Source: Chara braunii
Lineage: Eukaryota > Streptophyta > Charophyceae > Charales > Characeae
Assembly: GCA_003427395.1 (NCBI GenBank)
Contig: BFEA01000024.1
Span: forward strand, 1,094,775-1,125,105
DNA length: 30,331 nt
Direction of reading: 5' to 3'
Shown here: positions 1-9,703 of the stretch, piece by piece
Position numbering within the stretch: position 1 is the first letter of the stretch
Layout of the letters: each line of letters begins with the position of its first letter
The notes under the pieces: model-generated
The model's database searches: none
What the model was told of the DNA's origin: nothing
What the model saw: only the letters and a program-made list of their open reading frames with translations
Translations under genes and position numbers: made by a program

Positions 1-1405
1 AAGTTCATGTTCTGGATCTTTGCTTAGTTGATCTCTACCTTTTGTGCATGTGCTTTCCACTAGTCTAGGCTCTCGTTGTCAAACTCATTACTTGTTGATC
101 TCGTATCCTTTATGTATGTGCTTTCCACTAGTCTAAGTCTTTCATTGTCAAGTTCATGTTCCGGATCTTTACCTTTGTTGATCTCTTCTCCTTTGTGCAT
201 GTGCTTTCCACTAGTCTAGTCTCTCGTTGTCAAGTTCATATTCCGGATCTTTGCTTAGTTGATCTCTTCTCTTTGTGCATGTACTTCCACTAGTCTAGTC
301 CCTCGTTGTCAAGTTCANAGTCCCTCGTTGTCAAGTTCATATTCCGGATCTTTGCTTAGTTGATCTCTTCTCTTTGTGCATGTACTTCCACTAGTCTAGT
401 CCCTCGTTGTCAAATTCATGTTCCGGATCTTTGCTTAGTTGATCTCTACCCTTTGTGCATGTACTTTCACTAGTCTAGGCTCTCGTTGTCAAATTCATTA
501 CTTGTTGATCTCTTCTCCTTTGTGCATGTGTTTTCCACTAGTCTAGTCTCTCGTTGTCAAGTTCATGTTCCGGATCTTTGCTTAGTTGATCTCTTCTCCT
601 TTGTGCATGTGCTTTCCACTAGTCTAGTCTCTGTTGTCAAGTTCATGTTCCGGATCTTTGCTTAGTTGATCTCTTATCTTTGAGCATGTACTTCCACTAG
701 TCTAGTCCCTCGTTGTCAAGTTCATGGTCCGGATCTTTGCTTAGTTGATCTTTACCCTTTCTGCATGTACTTTCCACTAGTCTAGTCTCTAATTGTCAAG
801 TTCGTGGTCCGGATCTTTACTTAGTTAGTCTCTTCTTGTTGTGCATATGCTTCCACTAATCTAGCCTCTCCTTGTCAAGTTCATATTTCGGATCTTTACT
901 TATTTAGTCTCTTCTCTTTGTGCATGTGCTTCCACTAGTCTAAGCCTTCCCTTGTCAAGTTTATGTTTGATGTGGTGTTCCGGATCTTTACTTAATTAGT
1001 CTCTTCTCTTTGTGCATGTACTTTCCACTAGTCTAGTCTGTCATTGTCAAGTTTATGTTTGGTATGGTGTTCCGGGTCTTTACTTAGTTACTCTCTTCTC
1101 TTTGTGCATGTGCTTCCACTAGTCTAGCCTCTCATTGTCAAGTTCATATTGGATGTGATGTTCCGGACTTTACTTAGTTGACCTCTTCTCTTTGTGCATG
1201 TGCCTTCCACTAGTCTAGCCTCTCATTGTCAAGTTCATATTGGATGTGATGTTCCGGACCTTACTTAGTTGGCCTCTTCTCTTTGTGCACCACTAGTCTA
1301 GCCTCTCATTGTCAAATTCATATTTGATGTGATGTTCCGGGTCTTGCTTAGATGATCTTCTTCTCTATGAGTATGTGTTTTTCATTGGTCTAGCTTCTCA
1401 TTGTC
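1..1405. repeat. Degenerate tandem array, ~80-bp unit, about 17 copies
   Basis: Successive units each end in TTGTCAA followed by TTCAT, and contain CCGGATCTTTGCTTAGTTG and CCACTAGTCTAG. Unit ends fall at 80, 149, 231, 310, 411, 490, 558, 638, 718, 798, 876, 956, 1048, 1139, 1230, 1313 and 1405. Most units are 78-82 bp. Two short ones (81-149 and 491-558) lack the CCGGATCTTT block. The later units (957-1230) are 91-92 bp because a GATGTGRTGTTCCGG-type block is inserted. Divergence rises toward the right edge, as expected for an old satellite edge. The array is cut by the window start. It could be an independent minisatellite or an untranslated part of a retroelement. Confidence 0.95.
311..332. 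other. Partial repeat unit with single N, possible assembly join
   Basis: An N at 318 lies in a 22-bp stub of the array unit. The full units on either side (232-310 and 333-411) appear identical, while other neighbouring units differ at several bases. This is what an imperfect contig join inside a tandem repeat looks like. Confidence 0.6.
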
Positions 1406-2472
1406 ATATTATTCCAAGATATACTTATTCAATCTCTCACTATGGGGCGGGTGATCGACATTTGGTTGCTGCTAAGGGGGAGTTGATTTGATTAGGAGTT
1501 TTTTTTGTTCCTCTTCTCACTCTTCCTCCCTCACTCTCTCTCCTTCTTCCTCTCCCTTTTTTCCTCCTTCCTCCTCTAGACCTCTCTTTTTCCCCCCCTT
1601 TTATCACTTTGCCTTCTCTCTCCCTCTCTCTCATCCCCTCACTTGGCATATGACTAACCCTTCTCCCCTCACTTGGAAACATTGCCAGGGCACGAACGAA
1701 AAACGAAATCAGACTTCACTTGGTGGAGAAAAAGGGCAAGGGGAGGATAGCCGGTCCCTTGTGCCACCAAGGAGGCAAAAGAGAAAGGACGTTTGAAAAA
1801 GTGGGAGAAAGGCGGAATCCGGAAGAGAACATAAGTTGAGAGTGAGGTCAGTTTGACTCAACCATTTCCCCGACTGCATGGCTATGAGAAGAGAATGGGC
1901 TGATTGAGCAACAAGTGGGAACAAAGAGCAGCCAAAGAATTTGAAAAGATAGGCATGTGGGAAGGGCTATGTGTTGACTCCCAACGGGGGATTGTATGAA
2001 TCTCCTTGCTTGTGTGGGATTGTGCAGGTAAGTGACAGCTAGAAATGCCTTGAGCGGGATAGGGGCAAGAGGAACCGGGCACCAAGAGGGAAAGGGAAGA
2101 GGGACAAAGGGGCTATGGGACCCTTGACATAGAGCCAACCCATGAAAATGACTTTTGCGCTTGAAGACTTGGAGTGTAAATGAGAGTGTAATCGTACCAA
2201 GGAAATTGCGATGTTGTGTGTGCATGCATATGAGGACCCCGAAAGGACTAAGGGGCCTACTTCAATAAGGAAAACAACAAATTGTGAGACCCGATGAATG
2301 CGTAGAGGCGAGGGAGAGGACGGTTCCGCCACACCCCGATGACACCATATAGCCACAATGCTTAGGGAAATGGTGTGTGGCCTAAGGATGACGCTTAGCC
2401 TACGCACAAGAGAAGAGAAACACTCGAAGAATCCTTTGACTGCCTGCGTATTGGAAGGAGTAATTGCATGAG
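1406..2472. other. No convincing gene; polypyrimidine tract
   Basis: This stretch leaves the tandem array and holds only short ORFs of low complexity. A purine tract AAGGGGGAG at about 1474-1482 precedes TTGATTTG and resembles the polypurine tract found next to 3' LTRs of plant retrotransposons. No LTR could be traced from it. From about 1508 to 1635 the plus strand is almost entirely C and T, with strong strand asymmetry. The ORFs overlapping it are Ser/Pro/Phe-rich and look like products of the composition. I see nothing else. Confidence 0.5.
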
Positions 2473-2495
2473 AAAAAAAAAAAAAAAAAAAAAAA
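2473..2495 (+). repeat. A23 homopolymer
   Basis: A run of 23 A follows TTGCATGAG. It could be the poly(A) end of a retroposed transcript inserted in plus orientation, but no gene body or target-site duplication was recognised. It could equally be a simple repeat. Confidence 0.8.
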
Positions 2496-4477
2496 TCAGC
2501 GTTGCGGAACAACCAGCGAGACTACCACCCGGCGTGAGGGTTGAGCTACATCCTCAATGTCAAAGCTCTGTCGCGCAATGGCCCACCCCCATCCATCTCA
2601 AAGCACTAGGTGGGGGTGACCCTGGGACGAATGGCCCGCGCCCTAAGCATGAGTGTGGGCGGGCCGAGCCAACTGGGACCCGCAGTGGGGTCGACTAAGG
2701 CTCGAAAGTCTACCGGGGTTTGACCCTACAAAAATGGTGGAGGTGACGGGCATGGGGTTAAACTGACCCTTGCGATTCCGAGGGGGACGCCCGACGCATT
2801 GACGTGTACATAACCCAAGATAAGAAAAATGGACTTGTGTTTGCTCTTTCCCTTGTGAGAAATCAGATTTGAGAGTGGCTGGGCGCATGGCATGACCAGG
2901 CCTGGAGGTATAACATGCATGCTATGCACTTTATCAGTCGTTCCTTTGAGGAATGGCTCTAGCCCTCCTTCGTCCGGTGCTGGTGTTCGCCAGTCCGGGG
3001 AAGCCTTGGGCAAGTCGCAGGTCGACCCTTCCTCTTTGTACGAAAGAAGGGCTCCAGTTACCTGGCAGGCGGTTGGTGTTTGGCTTAGGCCAGGTTCCAA
3101 TGAAAATCCCGTGGCGGAGTGATCCGACCAAACGGGTGCCCTTCTATCTTCTTCTTTAAGCCCAGTGGGCTCATGCACTTTGCACTTTTTTTTGAAATGC
3201 GTGAAGGAAACAACATGAACACAACGGGTCATCAAGAAAGAACAATCCTACCCTATGAAAGGACAGACAAGTGAAGAGAAGGGAAATGAAGGGAGTTGCT
3301 AGACTCCAAGGAAAACTAGCTCACCTTTGAAGATTCTCACGAGAAGGAACCAACCACTATGTATGAAAGTAGGGGGAGTGACACTCATTGTCCTGAGAGA
3401 AAATCTGTGAGTTATGGGTAGGAAGCGCTGGGTGCACCAAGGGAATGACACTTGTACTATGTGTGTCCCACTTGGGACTTGTGTTTGCATGATGGGATTC
3501 GAGCGTCCTGCCTTTCGGAAGGAAAGGATTGGTCTGCACCGGCCAGTGCGGGTTGCGAAATGTCGTTCTCTTTTGTAGGCTGCCGTGTGTTCGTATATGG
3601 AGATCAGGGCGCCGAGCTGTCGGACGGGAGTTTGTCACGTCGGTTGATTAGTAGCATTCTCGTTCGAGTGGTGACGGACTTCGGCTCGATGATCTGCCAG
3701 ACGGGGTGTGAAATCTCTTCAGGTGAGGCTTAGCCTGTTGGCTGGCGGAGGGAGTACCACTGCATGCGGACAAAGACGGAGCCTCGGAGACGATTAGTAG
3801 CTTCTCGTAGCATGGTTTCGGGAAAGGCTGATTCTTGTCGGACCGATGGAAGTGAATGCCCGGACGACTGACTTTGTCCCTGTATCTAGGCACTCGAGGT
3901 AACCCTCGATGTCGGTATGGATGTGCAAAGCGGCAAGATGGGATGGGGTATTCTGGGTAAGGAGAAAAGGGCGAATGCCTTGCCGAGACCTGGGTACCGC
4001 GCTCGCGACGGTTGAGCTGCGCTTGAGGTATGGGATAGAACTCTACCGATAGTACCAGCGGAGAGACCATATTGGGATGGCCGGTGAGGAGATGACCGAC
4101 CCGTATATGAGGTTGCCTGATTTTTTTATGTGTTCCCCCTCTGTAAAAATTGATTGAGCTTGGAGTGTTGGACGGGACATATTTTTAAGTCTATCCCCCC
4201 CCCCCATCTAAGTCCGCACGAGTGAGAGATGATCGGAAGGAAGGAGGATAGAGGTCAATTGGAATAGAACCAAGAGAAAGAATGTGGGCAAATGGATGGC
4301 CAGCCGAGGGAATTATAGGAAGGGGGCACTTAGGAATGGAGAGGTAAAATAGGGAGACCTTGATGAGGGGTCTGAAATAATTCTCATCTAGGACAAGGGT
4401 TAACCTGACCAAAAAGATCGGTTGGTGCCTTTTTATGAAAACAGGGGTCGGGTGCTGAAAACAAGATGGCATGATGT
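2496..4477. other. About 2 kb without a recognised gene
   Basis: Only short ORFs (under 140 codons) occur on both strands. None shows a familiar domain or composition like the retroelement ORFs downstream. A C-run (about 4194-4204) is present. This may be 5' untranslated or spacer sequence of the downstream element, or unrelated intergenic DNA. Confidence 0.4.
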
Positions 4478-4962
4478 TTGCCTTCCCCGATCTACACTAG
4501 CGGCCCGAAAATGCCAGCAGATATAAAGGATGGGGTATCGGTCGTCCTCCCGGAAAATGGGACGTGGGCGGACCTTGAACCAGCGTATCAAACGGTAATG
4601 CTGGAAGAAGAGGATGCTTTCTTTTGGATAGAAACAATATGGACTAATGTCAGCTTGACGAGGTTGTCACCCCCGAGTGGTTTGGAGGGTTTGAACACAT
4701 TTTGGAAGTAGCCGACTCCATGAGAAAGGTGCATATAGAGTGTGTCTGGCTGAGTGAGGAGTTTTATAGGCTCTCATTGAAATATGGGCCCTTCTACGGA
4801 GATAAAGCCGAGGAAGTCATCATTGTCCTAAGAATAGGCAGGTATGACCGCCTAGAGGTAGAGGCGGAGTCTTGGGACGCCATAGTTAGCCGAGAGGCGG
4901 GGGCCGCACCCTCCTACGTAGACGATGTCTTTAAACTATTTGAGGTGTTGTGGTTCGACTAA
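4478..4962 (+). pseudogene. Copy A of tandem unknown gene family, internally deleted
   Basis: I do not recognise the family. Two fragments in different frames match the two ends of the intact copy at 5269-6060. The first (from 4478; first in-frame ATG at 4511) carries the N-terminal pattern VSVVLP and an acidic FFWIETIW strand, comparable to VEISLP and LVVELEW in the intact copy. The second (frame of 4702, readable back to about 4651) starts with LDEVV, matching PNEVI. It continues through FGGFEHILEVADS, FYRLSLKYGPFYG, IVSREAG and SYVDDVF. The two pieces meet at about 4648-4654, so roughly 85-100 codons of the middle are missing and the frame is broken. It is the first of three same-strand copies in the 3 kb upstream of gag. 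Confidence 0.7.
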
Positions 4963-5268
4963 ATGAGGACGAGGGATCGAACACCGCGAAAAGGTCTGAG
5001 TGTGGAGGGTGCTTGTGAATTGAGGTGTAACATAAGAAAGGGAGTGTGTACATTAGGCCGTAGATGGTGCATAAGGATCGAAACAAGGGGGAAGTGACAG
5101 CAACCGGAAAAAAGGGGGGGGGTAGAATTGTACGTGTATGAGTCGTGGATAGCGGCAAGAACCAGTGTACGATAAGTAGGGAGGGCTGAAAGACTAAAAC
5201 ACGAAAGGCATAGAATCTCGGTGGGTGCAGCAATCGAACTAAGAAAGCAGGAAAGGAGACATTGCAAG

Positions 5269-6060
5269 ATGGTTTGGCGAATGACGTTCTGGGAGGATAG
5301 ACCTCGTGGGATCCTGCTACCAAGAATATCAGAAGGCAGGGTCGAAATAAGCCTGCCAGCAAGAAATGCGGTAAGCAATCCGGTAATGGACTTGGTGGGG
5401 GTAGAGTTGGTGGAGGACACGGTGTACCTAGTAGTGGAGCTGGAATGGCGTGCGAGAGGGGAGTTCGGGGGCGTAAATTTGGACCTCCCAGGGCGAGTGC
5501 ATGCGACGGGATCCTTACACCTGTCGGAAGAAGGGTGGCGGAGCTTTGGGATTGCCTTGGCCTCCGGGGATGACCTTGTGCGAATGTTCGAAGGGGCATG
5601 GCAAATAACCTGGCGGGAGGGGTTTGAGTTTGCAGACCCGGAACGAGATGACGTGACGGCGGAGGTAAGAGTTGCCGCGGCAGGGATCTTCGAGCTGCCC
5701 AATGAGGTCATACAGATGAGTCTACCGCCCTTTCTGTTGAGGCTAATGGGAGGCATAGAGCAAGTGGAGCAGGCGGTAACTGCAGTAACTAGGCTAAATT
5801 TTGACGAAGCGTTAATGTATCAAGAATACTATCGGGCCTTCCTAGAGATGGGGCCTTTCGGGGACGAACAGGGGCGCAAGGTGCTTTGCATTCTACAAGC
5901 AGTAGTAAATACTAGGTCGGAAGTCCCACAAATAAGTGATGAGGCCATGTGGGGAATCATCCGGCGGGAGGTAGGTCGGGGCGCAACCTACGTAGATGAT
6001 CTCTACCGGCTGTACGAGCTGCCAGAGGGGGCTATTACTCCCAGGGGTATGGAGGGATAG
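5269..6060 (+). CDS. Copy B of tandem unknown gene family, intact
   Basis: Open frame of 263 codons from ATG 5269. The frame stays open upstream to a stop at about 5173, including a GTG at 5221. The family is unknown to me. The protein is acidic with no membrane segment or signal peptide. Visible blocks are: an N-terminal beta-like region with VEISLP and LVVELEW; a central WRSFGIAL and a DPERDD stretch; and a C-terminal helical region with PNEVI, GGIEQVEQA, YYRAFLEMGPFGDE, IIRREVG and TYVDDLYRLYELP. The same blocks recur in order in copies A and C, so the reading frame is real and has been duplicated. The YVDD here is not a reverse-transcriptase motif. It lies on the same strand as gag-pol, 1.4 kb upstream of gag, and may be an accessory ORF of that element. 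Confidence 0.65.
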   Translation: MVWRMTFWEDRPRGILLPRISEGRVEISLPARNAVSNPVMDLVGVELVEDTVYLVVELEWRARGEFGGVNLDLPGRVHATGSLHLSEEGWRSFGIALASGDDLVRMFEGAWQITWREGFEFADPERDDVTAEVRVAAAGIFELPNEVIQMSLPPFLLRLMGGIEQVEQAVTAVTRLNFDEALMYQEYYRAFLEMGPFGDEQGRKVLCILQAVVNTRSEVPQISDEAMWGIIRREVGRGATYVDDLYRLYELPEGAITPRGMEG

Positions 6061-6146
6061 TTGGGACTAGAAAAAAGGAATGAAAACACGAAGGACAAGG
6101 AGGGCAGTAGGTGGGCGGTTTCTGAGGATTGGCTGTAACCCTTTGT

Positions 6147-6993
6147 ATGTGGACTATGAAGGGAATCACCAAGGCAACGATGACAGCAAAACGTGAGCGA
6201 ATGGAACGCCAGCCCCGTGTGCGAATGAAACGCCAGCCCCGGTATCCCGGGCTGCCTTGGAATAACGGTGGACGATGGGAAGTATCCCTCCCGAGTTCTA
6301 CCTATCGGGGATTCGACATAGAATGGCGGGCCGTGACTTTAGGACGGGACGCCACCTTCATGTTGGTAGAATGTCGGTGGACAGGGATGAGACTCAATCG
6401 AGGACCCGGGGACGATCTGTATTCCAATCTGGAAGTTACCGGGACCATGTATCTGCCTGAGATCAGCTGACACTCGTTGGGGGTAGAAATAGCACAAGGT
6501 CATGAGCTGACACCGGTCTTTCGAAGGGTCGCCCGGACGTTGACCCGGATAGGACAATCAGTCAGGGGTAGAAGGAACGTGGGCTTACTTACCCGGGTGG
6601 AAATGGGAGGTTGGAGGGCGTTCAGGGCACCCGACCACGCCGCTGAGATGCCGAGTGCCCCGTTTTATGATAGACCTCATCTTCGGAAGTCTCGCAAGGG
6701 CGCAAGAGCTGGCAGACTCAGCAATAGTCTGGGTAGGCCACTTTCCCTCTCCTACCATTGGGATGTTCTACGATGTCGCTGTGGAGCATGGGCCGTTCTG
6801 GGGAAACAGGGCCCACGAGTTACTGGAAGTCATCCACATCCTGATGTTTAGGGCGCCACAGCTAGACAGGGCGGGATGCGAACGCATAATCAGGAGGGAA
6901 ATTGAGATAAGAGAGAGTTATTTAGCAGGGATGGCTGAACTATTCGAGGAGCCGACCGAACCAGAAGAGCTGCGAGGGCGAGAGCGGGACTAG
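6147..6993 (+). pseudogene. Copy C of tandem unknown gene family, nonsense and frameshift
   Basis: The first ATG in frame is 6147. The N-terminal part (WEVSLP, FMLVECRW, LEVTGTMYLPE) aligns with copy B. A TGA at 6468-6470 stands where B has the Trp of GWRSFGIAL, a single-base nonsense change. The frame then continues (LGVEIAQG, RAFRAPDHAAEMPSAPF) in step with B up to about 6661. There a T-run (TTTT before ATGATAGAC) shifts the frame by one base. The rest (FGSLARAQELADS, FYDVAVEHGPFWG, IIRREIE, SYLAGMAELFEEP) ends at 6993. C therefore covers the whole family length but cannot make the full protein. Confidence 0.7.
6197..6244 (+). repeat. Two tandem 24-bp units in start of copy C
   Basis: Two adjacent 24-bp units share GCGAATGRAACGCCAGCCCC and encode ERMERQPRV then RMKRQPRY. 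In frame they add eight basic residues to the N-terminus, which copies A and B lack. Confidence 0.8.
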
Positions 6994-7501
6994 CATCCGC
7001 AGGCGGATCAATAAGGCAGATCGAGTATAGTTCGTTGGGTACGGAAGTTCGCCGATGGGAATAAGAAAGGGGCCTCGGACCTGGATGGCTAAAACCCACT
7101 AGAAAAACAAAGAAGGGGGCAGACTCCTAATGATTGACCATAACCCTGAAGGTCAAAAACAGGAAACGCGGCTCGGGAAGACTTCCCTTAGCAGGATGCC
7201 TAACCCGGACTCCCTCGCATCGGCCGACGGAACAAGGGCACTACAAACGAGCTTGTGATAAGGGAGCCGACGGAACAAGGGCACTACAAACGAGTTTGTG
7301 ATAAGGGAAGCCAAGTCACGTTCATAGCCCGGCTGGGCGGCAGGGCCAGTCGTGGCTCCTCCTTAAGAAAGGGCAATCAGGAAACGGGGATAGGAAAGGG
7401 GGCTATAAAGATAAGCCAACAGAGTTGGGAGCCTAGGGAACCTAAATACCTCGCATTGCGTGTGTCCTGGGAATTCTTTGGCTTATGCAGAGTTAGGCAA
7501 A
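6994..7501 (+). promoter_or_regulatory. Leader between copy C and gag, with 43-bp duplication and TATA-like box
   Basis: No gene is seen. A 43-bp segment beginning GCCGACGGAACAAGGGCACT is directly repeated at 7223-7265 and 7266-7308 with one C/T difference. A TATAAA-like box (CTATAAAG, 7403-7410) follows the purine tract AGGAAAGGGGG and lies about 95 bp before the probable gag ATG at 7502. This could be promoter/leader sequence, but no tRNA-complementary primer site was identified. Confidence 0.45.
7223..7308. repeat. 43-bp perfect-phase tandem duplication
   Basis: Two adjacent 43-bp copies differ by one base (GAGCTTG versus GAGTTTG), indicating a recent local duplication in the leader. Confidence 0.95.
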
Positions 7502-9703
7502 ATGGCAACGGAGGAGGAGACAGATAACCGTTAGAGTGAAGGAGAACCAGGCTTAGGAGGCAGTGCTGCACAAAGCGAAGGGGGGCAAAAGGACAGAGAA
7601 TCGATAAATCCGGATGGTACCAAACGGAACCGGAAGGAAATCTCCACAGGAGAGAGCTCGGGGAAAGCCGGGGGAAGCAGGCAAGGGACTCAGGAGACCA
7701 AGGAGGGCAGAAATAAGGATAGGACAAGCCCCCGAAACTCGGAAAGAGCCATGTCTAAGAAAGTAAGGGTCACGGATGCGAGGCGCAAACTAGTCGAGAT
7801 AGAAAAGAAGACCGTGGAATACAAGGCAAGATTGACTGAGGAAATGATGACTGGGAACGAAGAAGGCCCTCTGCAGGAGGAACCCCGGAACGAACGGAAA
7901 GCCAGCCGAGGTGGGACTAGACAAGGGGATAAAGGTAGTGACCGTGGGGGAACGTCGAGCAAGAGAAGGAAAGAGAGAGAAAACTCTCTGGGGATGAAAG
8001 CAAAAAAGGCTATGTCTCTGCCAGCCATGGATAGTAGGGTTAGCCGCCTGCCGACCACGCCAGCAGTAACACGAGGATGCGAAGGACTTTCGAGCCTTAG
8101 GGAAAGAGTGTTGGGATGGTTTGACCCGGAAGGAACTATGAAAACCAGGGAGGGACAGAAGGCCGGCAAGGAAGGTCCGGATAACAGTATGGCAGGCGAG
8201 GCCAGCAGCTCCGAGGGCGGCCTTAAGAAGATAGTGTCGTCCCTTGCGCGAGCACTAAACAAAAATCAAGGCTACCTAGCGGATGCTAAGAAAAAGTTGA
8301 CGTTTGATGGGGCGAACATCACGGAATTCCTGATAGATTATGAGAATCTGGCTGCGTTGTTGAAATGGACCGAAGAAGAGAAGATGGACCACCTGGGGCA
8401 GCATGTGTCTTTGAGCCTAGGGCGGGACATAATGACCATTGTGGCCACGAGCCGGTCTTGGAAAGAGACCCGAGATGTGATGATGAGAAAATATCTGGCA
8501 GCAGAGAAGATGGCAACGGAGGCCGATTTAGCGGGAGTCCAGAGGAAGAACTTCGCAACGTACAATGACTTTCTACGGGAGTTTACTTTGGTACCACTAA
8601 GAATCCCCGGGGTCACGGACCGAATCATGAGTAAGTACTTCCTCAGACAGTTCTCCGAGTTCGACAAGGACAAGATTCTGTCGGCTTACCAACAAACGAG
8701 CAAATTTGTAAACACCAGGGACGTTGATTTCAGTACGGTAACGGATCTGGCCGAAAGGATGGTAGTGACGGAAATATTGGCCTTGCTTAAGAAAGGGGAG
8801 GTCATAGATTTGACCGGTAGAACAGGCGACAAGGTAAAGAAGGGGATTGAAAGTCTACATGAGCGGGTGCACGGGGTCGACAACAAAATTGAAAGAATGG
8901 AGGGCGCGCTACTGGTTATGCAGGCGCAAGTATCCCGACCCGCCCTCCCTCCCCAGGAAGTTGTGGTTCCGCCAGGCGTAGCCAACCGGGGATTCGGACG
9001 GAGAGATCCTGCTAACGATCAATGCAAGTACTGTACCGCGATGGGACATTATGTGCGCGCATGTCCAAAGCTCAACTATGATATCCTAAAAAGGAGATGC
9101 ACCAGGTCATTAAAGGGAGAGATATTCGGACCACAGGGAGAGCGGGTGAATTGGAACTCACNAGGAGGAATGNGACGAGCCNTTATCATGCTCAATGGGT
9201 TAGAGATAGCGGTCGTNNAAGCTGAGCCGGTGGTCNATATCGTTTGGGATCAACTGCGGGGCCGCGGGCCGCAGGTCAACTTTATCTTGGAAAACGACGA
9301 ACGTGATAGGGTGAACGCAACCACTCGACTAGGAACGGCTGGGAGAAGGATTAACCGTGACACCATTATGGAGGAGGTCGCCGGAAGCTCCGAACCCCAG
9401 GCAGAACCTGAGGCCGAGGAACCAAAGAAAGTCTATGGGAAGCCTAGGGAAGAGGAGCCTGCGGACAAAGTTACCGTTGCTAAGACGAAGTTTCGGTATC
9501 AAATTTCGATCTTGACCTTGCCTGAGCTCGACGACACCATTAGCAAGTTACTAGGGACCATGGTGTCAGTGTCTTTTCAGACCATGCTGCAAGCTAGCGC
9601 TAGGTTGCTCAAAGGGCTTAGACAACTGTTGACTCGGCGGCGGGTAGAAATAGGCGAGAACCCCGAATTACCAGAAGGGAAGAGGGAGGAGGAAGCTCCA
9701 TAA
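7502..9703 (+). pseudogene. gag: Gag polyprotein with CCHC zinc knuckle, early stop
   Basis: Gag forms the capsid-like shell and binds element RNA. The long open frame starts at ATG 7751, but the same frame extends upstream to ATG 7502 and is broken only by TAG at 7532 after ten codons. I therefore take 7502 as the original start. The N-terminal ~180 residues (from 7751) are charged and low in complexity (Lys/Arg/Glu/Gly). A helical capsid-like region follows (about 180-330, with FLIDYENLAALLKW and RKNFATYNDFLREF), then a probable coiled segment (about 350-400). A CCHC knuckle has C425, C428, H433, C438 with spacing C-x2-C-x4-H-x4-C. Six N bases (9162, 9173, 9182, 9217, 9218, 9236) leave several residues undefined. 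TAA at 9701-9703 ends it in frame with the protease ORF. Confidence 0.85.

Noticed and set aside
150-1260. Link between AAGTTCATGTTCCGGATC of the left array and the 22-bp dyad motif
   Set aside because: Shared words are short, the spacing inside differs, and the right half GGCGGACTT is absent.
1-1405. CRISPR-like array
   Set aside because: Units are contiguous and of ~80 bp with no unique spacers; it is a tandem minisatellite in eukaryotic DNA.
1488-1796. Small Ser/Pro-rich plus-strand protein
   Set aside because: It is the translation of the polypyrimidine tract, with no sign of real coding beyond it.
5986-6003. YVDD in copy B as a reverse-transcriptase active site
   Set aside because: No other RT block surrounds it, and the equivalent residues in copies A and C vary (YVDD, YLAG). 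The real RT box is YIDD at 11520-11531.
7690-8262. 190-codon minus-strand ORF opposite gag
   Set aside because: Shadow of the charged gag N-terminal coding sequence. The same holds for other minus-strand ORFs under the copies and pol, such as 4959-5756.
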